From: Neofusicoccum parvum
Taxonomy: Eukaryota; Ascomycota; Dothideomycetes; Botryosphaeriales; Botryosphaeriaceae
Length of the DNA stretch: 64,000 nt
Reading direction: 5' to 3'
Assembly (NCBI GenBank): GCA_020912385.1
Contig: CP087222.1
Location: 372,001-436,000 of the forward strand
The notes beneath the pieces were generated by a model. That model saw only the letters and a list, made by a program, of their open reading frames with translations. It was not told the origin of the DNA and searched no databases. A program made the position numbers and the translations under genes. Positions 53,489-64,000 of this stretch are shown in pieces. Numbering within the stretch: position 1 is the stretch's first letter; every line of letters begins with the position of its first letter.

Positions 53489-55050
53489 ATGGGTCTCGAA
53501 CTCGACAATGGCATATCGGCATCGCAAGTCGCGGATGTGGGCGTCAGGGTTGCCGAGAGCGCCTCTCGCTACTTCCAGGACGTACGCGGTGCGGACACAG
53601 GCGTCCACCAGATCATGCTCAGCGTCGCTCTCACGGCGCTGTCTATCCAGGGCATGGACAAGCTATTCCAGCATCCATTGGCGGATGATGTGCGAAGAGA
53701 CGAAGCTACCCGGACAGCGAAGAAGGCCATCGAGGCTTGTTGGACTCTCTTTCCGGGAATGGAGACAACGTTGAATGAGGAGCGCGCCGAGAAGCCGGCG
53801 TGGCCGTTTGAGCAGAAGGTTGATGAGCTTGTTGCGAGGGCGGAATGCTTGAAAAGCACGCTGGAGTTGCTCCGCCGCGTGCTGGAGTTTCCTCGTCAGG
53901 ACGTGGAAAAAGGGAAGACATGGATGATTGAGGACCTCGTCCAAGACAATATAAGGGCGCATGCGGCTTACGCAGAAGCCATGGCCGGTAAACGATCGGG
54001 TCAATCAGTTCTGCAGAGGTAAGAAGTAATACGCATGGCACAAACGGCGGCGGCTGACTTTCCTCTCTCGGAAGCAGAGAAGACGACACTATTGGGACAT
54101 TCAACGAGATTGAAGGCGCTGACGGAAACGAGCACGGTACGAACAACGCTACATCTTCTTCTCTGCCTGAGCCGCGGTCAGATATGGAGGATCCAAGGCT
54201 TGAAGTGGACACGATGAAGGAGGGGAGAGAATTCCCAGCGCAAGCATATCAGTTCGGCGATGCACCCAATTCTTCTTCGTCAGAGTTGGACAGGTGCATG
54301 CGCCACATTCATGAACTTCTAGGGCATGTGCAAGAGCTTCGAAATCCTAATGGTGGGCTACAATCACCTCAAGACATCGCAGAGGAATATACCAGAATCC
54401 GGAAGGAATTAGACAGTATCATCTTGGGAGAGCGAGACGAACGGCCCTCCACGTCAAGACGTCGGTCTTTCCAGATGGCGCCCGTCAGAGATTACATCCA
54501 CCGCGCAAAGTACTCCTGGAAAGACTGGTTCCTGTTGAACTCCATCATCAAGAGCAAGAAGGAACCCCCTATCATCCCGGAATTGCATGAAGGCGGCGGC
54601 TGTTCTTTCCAGCGCTGCGAAGCACACTGCACCCCACGAAAGGAGCGACCGCATCTAGCAAGTACGCCGGAGCGAGGAGTGGGTTCTGAAAAGCAAGTAT
54701 TCGAAATGCCTGGGGATATTCCGAGTCGCGCCGCGGCGTCAGCCGGAGAGCAGCCCGATCCTTCAGTTCGCTTTCTCAGCCCTGCGCCAGGCCCACTTCC
54801 GAGCCACTCATTGACTACCATTTATACCAATGAGGACGACAGCTCTTCTTGCCGTTCCTGTTCCTCCAAAGAGTCGGCGTCCAGCTTCTGCTTAGTCGGA
54901 GAAGGTGCTTCCGAAGGCAAGGCACCGTCGCTTGCCAAAGATGCAGTACCTGCGGCTACACCAGCCACATCATCGCTCGCCGAATCGGCTCCGAGGATAC
55001 CCACTTCGGCGCAGGATGCGTTGCGAATGTGGACCACTCTTCTGGACTGA
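53489..55050 (+). CDS. Protein with STAND-type fungal N-terminal helical domain, no NTPase
   Basis: Exons 53489-54018 and 54078-55050 (GTAAGA donor, GGAAGCAG acceptor) give 500 residues. Residues 1-175 are helical: MGLELDNGISASQVADVG, DTGVHQIMLSVALTALSIQG, DEATRTAKKAIEACWTLFPG, FEQKVDELVARAECLKSTLELLRRVLEF (listed in part). This resembles the fungal N-terminal domain often placed before NACHT or ankyrin modules. The remainder is polar and low-complexity with helical spots (ELDRCMRHIHELLGHVQEL; VRDYIHRAKYSWKDWFLLNS). No P-loop or repeats follow, so the domain stands alone. The start at 53489 (CTAGCCATGG) has a good context. The N-terminal call is by pattern and moderate. Confidence 0.65.
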
Positions 55051-56033
55051 TCCGAATGTAATGGTGCACGGCTTGGCGTTTCGCGACCAAGGAGCGTGGC
55101 GTCGAAGCTGCGGACATACGAGCGCGTGCAGGCAAAGACCGAGGACGAAGGATTGATATGTATACTGCAGGAGCTCGGCATTTCCTTAATTCCTGGGGAC
55201 AAGTACCGACATCACGCCAGAGCCTCAGCCTTATGCGAACGGCTTATCGGCTTCTTCAGACACCCCTGTCGTTGACGGCGGACAGCGCATCCTCTGGGCG
55301 TCGAGCTTGGTAAACGAACCCTGTGATTGGCGCAGGGAGTGGTGTGGCTTCGGGTCACACTGCCTGAATCTTCCTGACTGGAGGCTGCCGCGCTGCAGTG
55401 TTTTATCGACTTTTCGCCAGCGTCTGGGCAACCTTGTCGATATCTGAAGATGTGCATCGGCACTCGGATCAAGATCTCCACGGTCTTTCTTTAGTGTTTC
55501 GCCGGGGAAGATCGTCTGTCAATCATCTCCACACTCTCTCTTCTCCCCTTCTTTCTCTCTATTCAAACCGGCCTTGTCGTGGACTCGGCACGGCACGCGG
55601 TTGATTTTCTCGGAGAGGCGCATACGAGATGCTTGGCCCTCTAGCCATCCTTTTATCGAGTCTAATGCAAGCCAAGACTTTATTCTTAGCATGGTCCTGC
55701 CCGATCGGGACAGCTCGAGCCGTCTGGGGCCCACAGCCGCCACATGGTCCCGCAGATTGGGGGCCGTCGGCGTGCGGCAGGGACAGCAGAGCCGGTGTGG
55801 CTTGCCGCACATCAAATCCCCTGCACGCGATAAGTCGGCTGCCGTGCATATCTAGACTTGCCCCGAAGGAACAACATACGAGGTGGGATTTTAATATATT
55901 GCGCCGCTAGTTTTCTCACGCGTGGTTTGCCTCCGTGCTTCCGTCTCTTCTTCTCTGTCGTTTGTGCCCTTTGGCGTTCCGCTCGCTGGCTGCGATTCCG
56001 TCCTGTTCTTTCGTTTGACCGCGTCCTCCAGCC
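55051..56033. other. Intergenic, promoter of the peroxidase
   Basis: Contains a TTAATATATT element near 55891-55900, about 140 bases before the peroxidase ATG, a possible core promoter. Pyrimidine-rich leader at 55920-56030. No coding frame. Confidence 0.5.
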
Positions 56034-58172
56034 ATGCCAAGGCATGCGTGCCTGACCCTGGCCTGGGTCGCAGGCACGGTCTTCAACGCCCTCACGGCCA
56101 CCGCGGCGCCGACATGGCCGTCTTCGCAGGATGAACTGGAGGACATTATGGTGCTCAACACCGGGCACCGGGCGCGGGGCTTCGCGGTGCCGGTCACGCC
56201 GTGCAGCTTCTCGGCGCAGGGCGCGGGGCGCGTGCAGGCGGCCGAGTGGATCCGGACGGCCTTCCACGACATGGCCACGGGCAACACGTACACGGGCGTG
56301 GGCGGGCTGGACGCGTCCATCGCGTACGAGACGCGCAGCGGCGAGAACGTCGGGCCCGCGTTCAACACCACGCTGGCCACGTACGCGCCGTTCCTGACCA
56401 GCCGGTCGTCCATGGCCGACCTCATCGCGCTGGGCGTCTACACCGCGGTGCGCGCGTGCGGTGGGCCCGTCGTGCCCATCCGCACCGGCCGCGTCGACGC
56501 CAGGGCCGCCGGCGCCATCGGCGTGCCGCTGCCGCAGAACTCGCTCGGCACCTTCACCAACCAGTTCGACCGCACCGGCTTCTCCGTCACCGAGATGATC
56601 AGCGTCGTCGCCTGCGGCCACACCCTGGGCGGCGTGCACGCCGCCAATAACCCCGAGATCGTGCCCGTGGGCTCCGCCGAGGACGACGTGGTCAAGTTCG
56701 ACACCACCGACGCCTTCGACAACAAGGTCGTCACCGAGTACCTGTCCAACGCCACCAAGAACGCGCTCGTGGTGGGGCCGTCGACCGGCAATGGGAGGAA
56801 TTCGGATGCCCGGGTCTTTGCGGCGGACGGCAATGCTACGGTCAGGGCGATGGCGGACCCGGACACGTTCAACAGTGTCTGCGCCACGATGCTGCAGAAG
56901 ATGGTGGATGTGGTGCCAAGGGGGATCACTCTGACGGATCCGATTTCTGTATACGATGTCAAGCCGAGTGGGCTTCAATTGACGCTTCTGGGCGGGGGCG
57001 AGTCTATCAACTTCTCTGGTGACATCCGCGTCAGGACCACGGAGAGGGCCGCAAGTTCGATTGCCAGTGTGAAGCTCGTGTACAAGGACCGTGACGGTGC
57101 TGATTCTTGCGGTGACTGTTCATTGGATACAGAGTTTTCGGGCTCTGCCTCTGGTTTTGATGACAGCTTCGAGGTATGCTTCAGTCCGGACGGATCTGTC
57201 TAACTTGCATTAACCAGTAGCCAGTTCTACGGCTTCTCTACGAGCATCCCTTCTGAGTCCTCTATATCCTCATTCAACGTACTCATCACCCTCACAAGCG
57301 GCGAAACCGAGCTTCACGACAACAACGGTAGCGGCTTCGCTGTGCAAGACGGCGTCATCTTCCAAAGCCCGCAAAGTTGTCTCAGCGGAACAGCCATGAC
57401 GGTCACTGCTGCAGTATGTCCCCCTTGTCCACCGCATCCAAGCCAATTCCACTGATAGTCTCAGGTCCGTAACACCGAATCCATCCCCACGCTGAACGTC
57501 ACCCTCAAAGTCCCCAACTCTCGCTCCGTCCTCCCCGTCCTCTCAGCCTCCACCGTCGCCATGACCAAGCAGTCCTCCATCGGTCCCTACGACCTCTACT
57601 CCGCCAGCTACACCCTCACCTCCGCCCAGCTGGAGACCACCCGCTTCGACGTCAAACTCAGCTCCGGCGCTGCCGACAGCTTCAAGAACTCCGCCGACCT
57701 CTCCGACACCTGCGTCGACCTGAGCCCCGACCCACCCACATCGACCTCCAGCACCGCCGCACCCAGCTCCTCCACCACCGCCGCGCCAACTTCCTCCTCC
57801 ACCGCCACTCCAACTTCTTCCTCCACCACCGCCGCCCCCACATCCACATCCCCACCATCCTCCTCCACAACCTCCACCACCCCCACCCCCACCCCAACCA
57901 CCCTCGCCTGCCCCTCCTCCGACGGCACCACCTGGCCGCTCAGCAGCGGCCAGACCTTCGCCATCAAGTGCGGCAAGGACTACCAGGCGGGCCAGATCGG
58001 CGTCGCGTGGGCCGCCAGCTTCGAGGGCTGCCTGCAGGCGTGCGTGGCCGCCGCCGGCTGCAAGGCCGTGGCGTGGACGGGCGGGGCGGCGGCAGGGAAC
58101 TGCTATCTCAAGGACCAGAGCGACGGGAGCGTGGATGTGGAGGGGGTTTGGGGGGCGGTGTTGGTGGGGTAG
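56034..58172 (+). CDS. Secreted heme peroxidase with Ser/Thr linker and PAN/Apple-like tail
   Basis: Exons 56034-57173, 57225-57413, 57465-58172 give 678 residues. Residues 1-25 are a signal peptide. The plant/fungal peroxidase core is visible: AEWIRTAFHDMATG with distal Arg74 and His78, GGLDASI, SMADLIALG, GPVVPIRTGRVDA, and the proximal heme ligand VACGHTLGGVH (His196). A beta-rich domain (IRVRTTERAASSIASVKLVY; FSTSIPSESSISSFNV; LNVTLKVPNSR) follows. A ~70-residue Ser/Thr/Pro linker leads to a Cys-containing module (CGKDYQAG, SFEGCLQACVAAAGCKAVAW, NCYLKDQSDG) typical of PAN/Apple carbohydrate- or protein-binding domains. Oxidative attack on polymers at the cell surface is likely. The first splice (FDDSFE/FYGFST) uses the CCAG at 57221-57224; the nearer AGs break the frame. 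Confidence 0.88.
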
Positions 58173-58443
58173 TGGGTTGGAGGGATGTAGAGGTTGGAGG
58201 CGGTGGGTTGAAGTGGTTTGCTGGGGTGTGGGTTGGGGCGTGATTGGGTGTGGAAGTTGGGGTGTGGAGTGAGGTAATGATACTAGAACTAATGTTGGAT
58301 ATCTATGACTGATTGTGTGAAATATGGGGAGAACCCCTCAAAACAAACAAGGGAACATGATTTCTATCTCTTTCTCTCTCGTACTGTTGCATCGCCTCTT
58401 CTCTAATGAGATCTATAAAAGCCTCTCAAGACTCCATTCTTAT
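58173..58443. other. Short spacer
   Basis: 3' flank between the peroxidase (+) and the HET remnant (-). GT-rich, nothing coding. Confidence 0.4.
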
Positions 58444-59110
58444 CTATATCAAGGTGATCGCAGTGTGTGGTATATCGTCCATCTCCACAACCTCGCCCTC
58501 CATGATTCCGTGCACGTAACATTCTCCTACCAGTCTATACATACCCTTGTCAGCCTTTCGTATGATGAAAGGAACGTTGCATCCGAGCAGTATGCATACC
58601 ACGTCCCCAGGCTTTGTCTGCCTCGGCAGAAGCCCAAGGTATCCCTTCTCCGTCGTGCCCATCCGCCGGCTTCCAGCTGGAACACGGTGCTGATGAATTC
58701 CAGAAGTTTGAACATCTCATCTGATTCGTCAGTGCCTTCGCCCAGCCAGACAACGGTGTTGACTGCATGTGTATAGATTTTAGACATGAGTGAGATCTGC
58801 TTCTCCTTCTCTCGACCATTGCTCTGGTTGATGCAGATCTGGTCTATCCACATGTTGATAGAGTGGTCATTCTGGCGAAATTGCCGCAGCGCCGTCTCCA
58901 ACGAACGCGTCATTTGCAGCTTGAAGCCATCGCATTCGATTACTGTGTCCGGTTAAAAAACATATTGGCAGTCTGGCGGTGATTCTATCCGTGCGAGTAA
59001 ATTAAACAAGGAAGTCTGTGAAGTTTCCGAGTGTAACGTAGTTTGATACCATCAGATCCAGATTTCACAGAGATAGCTTCATATTCAAATGGCTGTTGAC
59101 ATTGCAGATT
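58444..59110 (-). pseudogene. HET-domain gene remnant with internal deletion
   Basis: The N-terminal part reads PFEYEAISVKSGSD (59050-59100), then after an intron (GTATCA at 59049 to ACAG before 58942) VIECDGFKLQMTRSLETALRQ, MWIDQICINQS, EKEKQISLMSKIYTHAVNTVVWLGEG, typical heterokaryon-incompatibility (HET) blocks 1-3. At about 58672 (QLEAGG) the frame is lost. In a different frame the sequence then continues with GYLGLLPRQTKPGDVVCIL, VPFIIRKADKGMYRLVGECY, VHGIMEGE, which normally ends HET proteins several hundred residues later. The large middle section is gone and the join is out of frame. No intact start is visible and block 1 has lost the usual YVWG (here SVKSGS). I conclude the gene is dead. 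Confidence 0.85.
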
Positions 59111-59429
59111 TGTAAAAAAGCTGGATGAGAAAGCTGAGCAGATTACCTTGACTTCTATTTGTCACATCAAGACTTGCTTTTGTGTATACGAATTGAGAAA
59201 ATGATGGGCGAGTGGAGGACCCACAATGTTTTGCGCCCACTTTCCGGCCCCCAAATACGCTGGCATCCCCGCACTCGCTGACAAATCGCTGCTTCTTGTT
59301 GATATAGCCGCTGCTCTTACTTCTGCATTCAAGTATCTTCTGGTATCTCGCCCTTCTGAACATGAGAATCACCATCCTGCTGTTTTAGCACTGCCATCTC
59401 TGCTGTCCGTTCTTTGAGACACATAGAGC
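59111..59429. promoter_or_regulatory. Spacer between HET remnant and STAND gene
   Basis: Only about 320 bases separate the HET remnant (-) from the STAND start codon (+), so the two were divergent with a common regulatory region. The minus-strand frame across it has no domain and may include remains of the missing HET 5' exon. Confidence 0.4.
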
Positions 59430-62400
59430 ATGGAATGGACAACATGGACTCCAGTCCTGACCCTGCCACTAGGCGCGCTCGTTCTTCTCGTCCTACAGAA
59501 AGTCTCGAAACTTGGCCTCGGCAAATTCAAAGCGCGTGAAAAGGACAACCGCAGAAGAGATCTGGATTCGCAGACTTTCCGGTTGCAAGGCATACCGTCG
59601 ACATTCGAAGGCCACGGCACAACTCGGAAAGACGTCGAGAAACTTGTGAGGGAGGCTTACGCCGTAGAAGGAAATATTCAGATCTCTGTGAAATCCCTTG
59701 CAAGCCATCCGATAAGGAGAGAAGAAAAGGTGGCAACTTTGAACTTTTCAAGGACGCCTCTCCGTCTGGCCAAGACTTCGAAGGCCGTGCAAGAATTCGA
59801 TTGCATCCCACCTTTTAAGGTACTATTGGACATCCATTTCCATGGTCTTACGCCGCTGCATTCCCATGATGAACCCAAATGTGATCTTGAGTAAGTAAAA
59901 TATTCTTCTCACCTCAATATTTTGCTGACTAGGCCTCTCCAGAGTTGTTGCACTGTCGGGGCCGAATGGTCATGCATTTGGTTCTTTCATAAGGAAAGAT
60001 GGAAATTATATGTGGCTTCGAGATGACCTCTGCCACTCTTTACCCCATGCTCGTGTCTACGTATACGGATATAGGATGGAAAGGGAAGGCAGCGAGTCAT
60101 TCCAGAGTCTTGATGACTTGGGTTTGTCCTTCAAATTGACCCTGAAAGCGCTTCTCAAATCAAAAGATAACGTAAGTGACCTTTCAAGCCATGGCCTGTC
60201 TACTAAAGCTGCCTGAATCCGCAGAATTGTTCTCCAAATCCACTGGTTTTGATCGGCCACAGTCTTGGGGGGCTCGTCATTAAGCAAGTATAGATCACCA
60301 TTTTCTGCTTCAGAAATTCAGAAACCCTACTGACAAGTCAAAGGCTTTGTGTCAAATGTCAGAGAGCAAGGTAGTTGACGAGAGATCTATCTTGAAATCC
60401 ATCCAGGGAATTATGTTCTTCGGCACACCAAATCAAGGCATGGGCATGCCATCGCTTGTGTCGATGATCCAAGGCCAGTTAAACGAGAGTTTTGTGTGCT
60501 CGCTTGGACTTGATTCTACAGAACTACGCCAACAGACCAAACAATGGTTCCATATATTTCAATTACGCGAAGGTGACAAAGTCTCGTCAGCTATGGAGAT
60601 TATCTCATTTTATGAGACGAGGAATTCTCCAATGGCAATAAAGGTAGGACATGGAATTCAGATTATCCTCACTCCAGCTAAGAATTCTTAGGTCAATGGT
60701 GAATGGAGGATGGGGGGAAAGCCCGCCAAGTTGGTGGACAGAAATTCTGCAACGCATGGACGGCCGTTTGACAGTGACGAACACTACGTGCAGCCAATCG
60801 GCCGTAGCCATTCTGAGTTAGTAAGGTTTAACTCATCTACCGATGAGGTCTACAGCGAGAAAGTCTTACCTTTGCTCAAGAAATTTTATGAGACAGCCAA
60901 AGAACGTGAGTAACAAGACCCCAGATTTTTCGTATTCCTTTGACTGACCGATATTCTGGAAAAGGGTCTCCTGTACTTCTATTGTCACAAGCACAGCATC
61001 AGGCTCTAGAGCATTGCCGATCCTCATTTTCTTCCCCTTGGGAGCGTACCCGCGCCGGGCAGATCGTGGAAGCCGAGAACAGTACATGTACCTGGCTGTT
61101 AAGGCACCCAACCTACGAAGACTGGCTTCAACAAAATCGAGCCCTTCTCTGGCTCCAGGGCGTTCCAGGTGCGGGTAAATCCACGATCATGAAGCACACC
61201 GTGGAATTGATGCAGACGAATCCGCCAAAAGATGCCGCGATAGCATCATTTTTCATCTACGGGCTCGGAGTTGATCTACAGAAGACTTTACGCGGTCTCT
61301 ACTGTAGCCTGATTCGCCAGCTTCTCCCTCAAGTTCCCTTCGCCTTTCTCCCTATGCTAGCCAAGGTGGAAGACATACACGAGCCAGCATCCTTAGGACC
61401 CTTGGACCTACAGAAATACTTCAAGCAAGCCTTAGCAGAGGCCTCAAAGACTCGACCCATTATCCTCTTCATTGACGCAATAAATGAATTATCGACTGCA
61501 AATGAAGAACGCGAGACTCTGCTAGACGTTCTTCGAGACCTTTGCTACGGAAAGAAATATTCCAGCTTGAAAATCAACATCTGCGTATCATCTAGATACT
61601 ATCCCAACCTCTACAACAGGGGACTTATCATTCCAGTGGAGGAAAATAGCCAAAAAGACATTGCCGCATTTGTTCAATACAGCCTGCAAGATTTGCCGGA
61701 AGAAGTCAAGAACCCTCTTGTGGAAAATATCATCAAGAAGGCAAATGGAGTTTTCCAGTGGGTGCGACTCGTCTGCAAAGAAGCGCGAGAGTTGTATCGG
61801 AAAGGGAAAAAACTTTCGGTGATTATGTCAAACATAGCAGCCATACCACAGGATTTATATTTGCTTTATGATAAACTATTCGAGGAGATGACTGCAAAGG
61901 ACATGGCGCAATCCCTCAAGCTCTTCCGTTGGGTATCTTTCAGCAACCGAATGATCAATCTTCGGGAACTACAGCACGTCTTGGCTCTGGCACCCGATAT
62001 GACGGAACAATCATTGGAAGAGTACAGCAATAGCGAGAACTTTTTGGACCAACTCGGGGACCTGAAGAACACAGTCAAGGACTTATCGAAGGGCTTGGTA
62101 GGATTCGAAGGGGCTCATGAGAGAGATGGGGATCAAGCATGGGGAGAAAGAGTTCGTCTTATACACTTCACAGTGATGGACTACCTTTGCGATCGGGGGT
62201 TGAAGCTACTGGAGAAGGGCACAAAAAGCGCGGATGTCCCACCAGAAGGAGCTGCTCACTACTACATCACCCTGAGCTCCTTCAGATACATATTCATGAG
62301 GGGAACTCGAGAGGATTTCGATACTCGCCAGATGTCTTCCAGTCGATTCCCACTAGACCATCTCGTCCAAACTTCCATCGAATACCACCTTCAAAGCGCG

Positions 62401-63534
62401 GAACGATATGGGGTGGATCAATTCGAGCTGCTCCGGATATTCGGCTGGCCAAACGAAAAGAACGCCATAGCCTCTTTTCGCACCTTCGTTACTCGGTTCA
62501 ATGATCCCCCGCTCATCCATATACTGGCCGCATGTGGCGTTCTGAGTACCCTGCGCGCCATGATCCACTACTCGCCTGAGGACCAAGCCGCGACGAACCA
62601 CAACACTGAGATGTATTCCCTTGTTTCCGCGTGTCAAGGAGAACTATTTCAAGCCGACGTCTTCCTTCCATCGGGACAAGTAAACCTGGACATCATGAAC
62701 AGCCAAAGCAACACACCGCTCCACTTTGCCCTTAATTTCGAACAACCAGAAGCAGCGCATGAGCTCCTCCAATCCAACAGAGTAGATGTAAATGCTCTGA
62801 ACTATTACCGGAAAACACCGCTTCACGTAGCTGCAAATACTGGCATACTAGCGGCAGTACAAGACCTCCTCAATCGTCCTGATGTAAACCCCAACGCGCA
62901 AGATGTATATGGACAAACGGTTCTCCACAACGCCATCGACGGGTCCAAAGACGATGTCATCAAAATCTTGCTCCAAAGCAAGAAAGTAAACCCAAATGCC
63001 CGCGACAAAGACGGCCGCACGCCGCTCCATATGGCCGCCAACGCTGCGGACATCGACATTGTGGACATACTGCTCCAGTCAGGAAAGGTGGATGTCAACA
63101 TCAAAGACAAGAAAGGTCAAACACCGCTCTTCGCATTCATCCTCGGATACGCTGGGTATGGTGCAGACGCGTCGGAGCATGGAGAGCTCGCCGACGTGCT
63201 TTCACGTCTGCTGAGCCATCCGAAGATCGAGCCACGCGCGAAAGATAAAATGCAGCGGACGCCGCTTTTCTACGCTGCGACCGAGGGCCTGGAATTATTT
63301 GCGAGGATCTTGGTCGAGGGGGGCAGAGGTGGCGCTGCGGATAAGGATAAGCTGGGGCGCACGCCCCTGTCGCAGGCTGCAGCGAAGGGCCACGAGGAAA
63401 TTGTGCGGAGGTTTCTTGCTGCGGAGGATTTTGATGAAGAGGATCTTCGTTTTGCGTATGAAGAGGCTAAGAAGAAGGGTAGAACGGAGGTTATGAGGAG
63501 GTTGGTAGATACTGGGAAGGTTACTGAGAGCTAA
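59430..63534 (+). CDS. STAND receptor: TM/esterase - NACHT - ankyrin repeats
   Basis: Six exons (59430-59890, 59943-60171, 60225-60287, 60344-60643, 60692-60905, 60965-63534) give 1278 residues. The N-terminus has a membrane helix (VLTLPLGALVLLVLQKV). An alpha/beta-hydrolase domain of the DUF676-type serine esterases follows, with the elbow VLIGHSLGGLVIKQAL (Ser243) and IMFFGTPNQGM. Each of the first five introns is supported by this domain's conservation. The NACHT-type NTPase has ALLWLQGVPGAGKST (Walker A, Lys494) and IILFIDAINEL (Walker B, Asp593), then a winged-helix-like region with LLYDKLFEEM and VRLIHFTVMDYL. About seven ankyrin repeats start near residue 1000 (SNTPLHFA, RKTPLHVAA, GRTPLHMAA, GRTPLSQAA). 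This is a complete fungal NLR-like protein of the kind used in non-self recognition and regulated cell death. Confidence 0.92.
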
Positions 63535-63926
63535 GGAGGGCACACAGGCTGATCTCTAAGGCTGTTCTCGGTCAGCAGAAGGTGCAAACAATGAGTTATG
63601 TCAGACCCTCAGAAGTGCTTGCAGTACAAAATACGTGACGTGTGACAATACTCTGCAATGCGAAGACTCTTGAAGGCTGGAGCACGCACGTGTACTGACT
63701 TTTGCCCCTCCGGTCGATAGCATTAGCTCTGGACAAGGCCGGGAAAAAACATAAGATCAAGCCCTCCCCCAGCGCTGTCGCGCGTGTCTTTCTTAATTTT
63801 CTGGCCCCCAATCATTTTGCCCTTTTGCCCCTCCACGTCGCACAAATTCAGCTCATCTCAGCCTCGTCAACTACAGCCACCCTCCTACGTGGACTTGCAG
63901 GCGCCACGACGCTCGTCCGACCAACC
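63535..63926. other. Intergenic, promoter of the terminal gene
   Basis: 3' flank of the STAND gene. Bases 63830-63920 are C/T-rich, like a leader. No coding frame. Confidence 0.45.
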
Positions 63927-64000
63927 ATGAGCTACTTCCTAGGCCAGGAGGACATTTCTGAAGCCGAATTCTCCTGGATGCATGAGAGTGAAGCCAGCTA
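63927..64000 (+). CDS. Possible start of a gene cut by the window edge
   Basis: ATG at 63927 in a good context (CCAACCATGAG) opens a frame (MSYFLGQEDISEAEFSWMHE...) to the end of the window. Too short to identify. Confidence 0.35.
   Translation, partial: MSYFLGQEDISEAEFSWMHESEAS

Noticed and set aside
57174..57220. Acceptors at 57217 and 57220 for the first peroxidase intron
   Set aside because: Either breaks the frame or gives an immediate stop; the CCAG at 57221-57224 restores the FDDSFE-FYGFST join.
1..64000. tRNA, rRNA, CRISPR or intact transposon
   Set aside because: I looked for A/B-box tRNA patterns, regularly spaced repeats, terminal repeats and transposase, reverse transcriptase or integrase motifs and saw none; a tRNA scan and repeat search would settle it.

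Overview
The window looks like nuclear DNA of a filamentous ascomycete (Pezizomycotina). Genes carry several short introns (about 50-120 nt) with GT donors, CTAAC/CTGAC-like branch sites and AG acceptors. The gene set is also fungal: phiA-like wall protein, BYS1-type secreted protein, PTH11/SAT4-type rhodopsin-domain protein, Ure2-like GST, HET and STAND genes, Pet191 and Pfa5. Several families would fit Dothideomycetes or Eurotiomycetes, but the sequence read by eye does not settle the class. Exon borders below come from splice signals, reading phase and family alignment; every multi-exon total was checked to be a multiple of three.

Layout. 0-7 kb: phiA-like wall protein (-), Yra1/Aly mRNA-export adaptor (+, seven exons), low-complexity acidic protein (-), STRAP/Unrip WD40 protein (-). 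8-21 kb: unknown 194-aa protein (-), CorA-like membrane protein 1 (+), BYS1-like secreted protein (+), acidic nuclear-type protein (-) sharing a promoter with the 3-methylcrotonyl-CoA carboxylase biotin subunit (+), CorA-like protein 2 (+). 21-30 kb: a 40-aa cysteine-rich peptide ending in a CaaX box (-), N2227 methyltransferase (+), amidohydrolase-type decarboxylase (+), ACS-family MFS transporter (-, eight exons), glutathionyl-hydroquinone-reductase-type GST (-). 32-41 kb: 5'-nucleotidase-like metallophosphoesterase (-), carboxymuconolactone-decarboxylase-like protein (-), Pfa5 palmitoyltransferase (-) divergent from Pet191 (+), and a small protein with a duplicated Cys/Trp module (-). 44-53 kb: membrane-anchored steryl-ester/acid lipase, Ure2-like GST, MARVEL protein and rhodopsin-domain protein (all +). 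53-64 kb: a protein with a STAND-type N-terminal helical domain, a secreted heme peroxidase with a PAN/Apple tail, a decayed HET gene (-), and a complete esterase-NACHT-ankyrin STAND receptor (+) divergent from it. The last 74 bases may begin another gene.

How parts may work together. The decarboxylase, transporter and GHR-type GST at 25.2-30.1 kb look like a small catabolic group for aromatic acids and quinols (inference). The 53-63 kb segment holds three elements typical of fungal self/non-self recognition: a STAND N-terminal domain, a HET remnant and a NACHT-ankyrin receptor. The most striking single item is the 40-codon gene at 21258-21380. It ends C-V-V-M and begins like ascomycete a-factor-type pheromone precursors, but its mature part would be unusually cysteine-rich.
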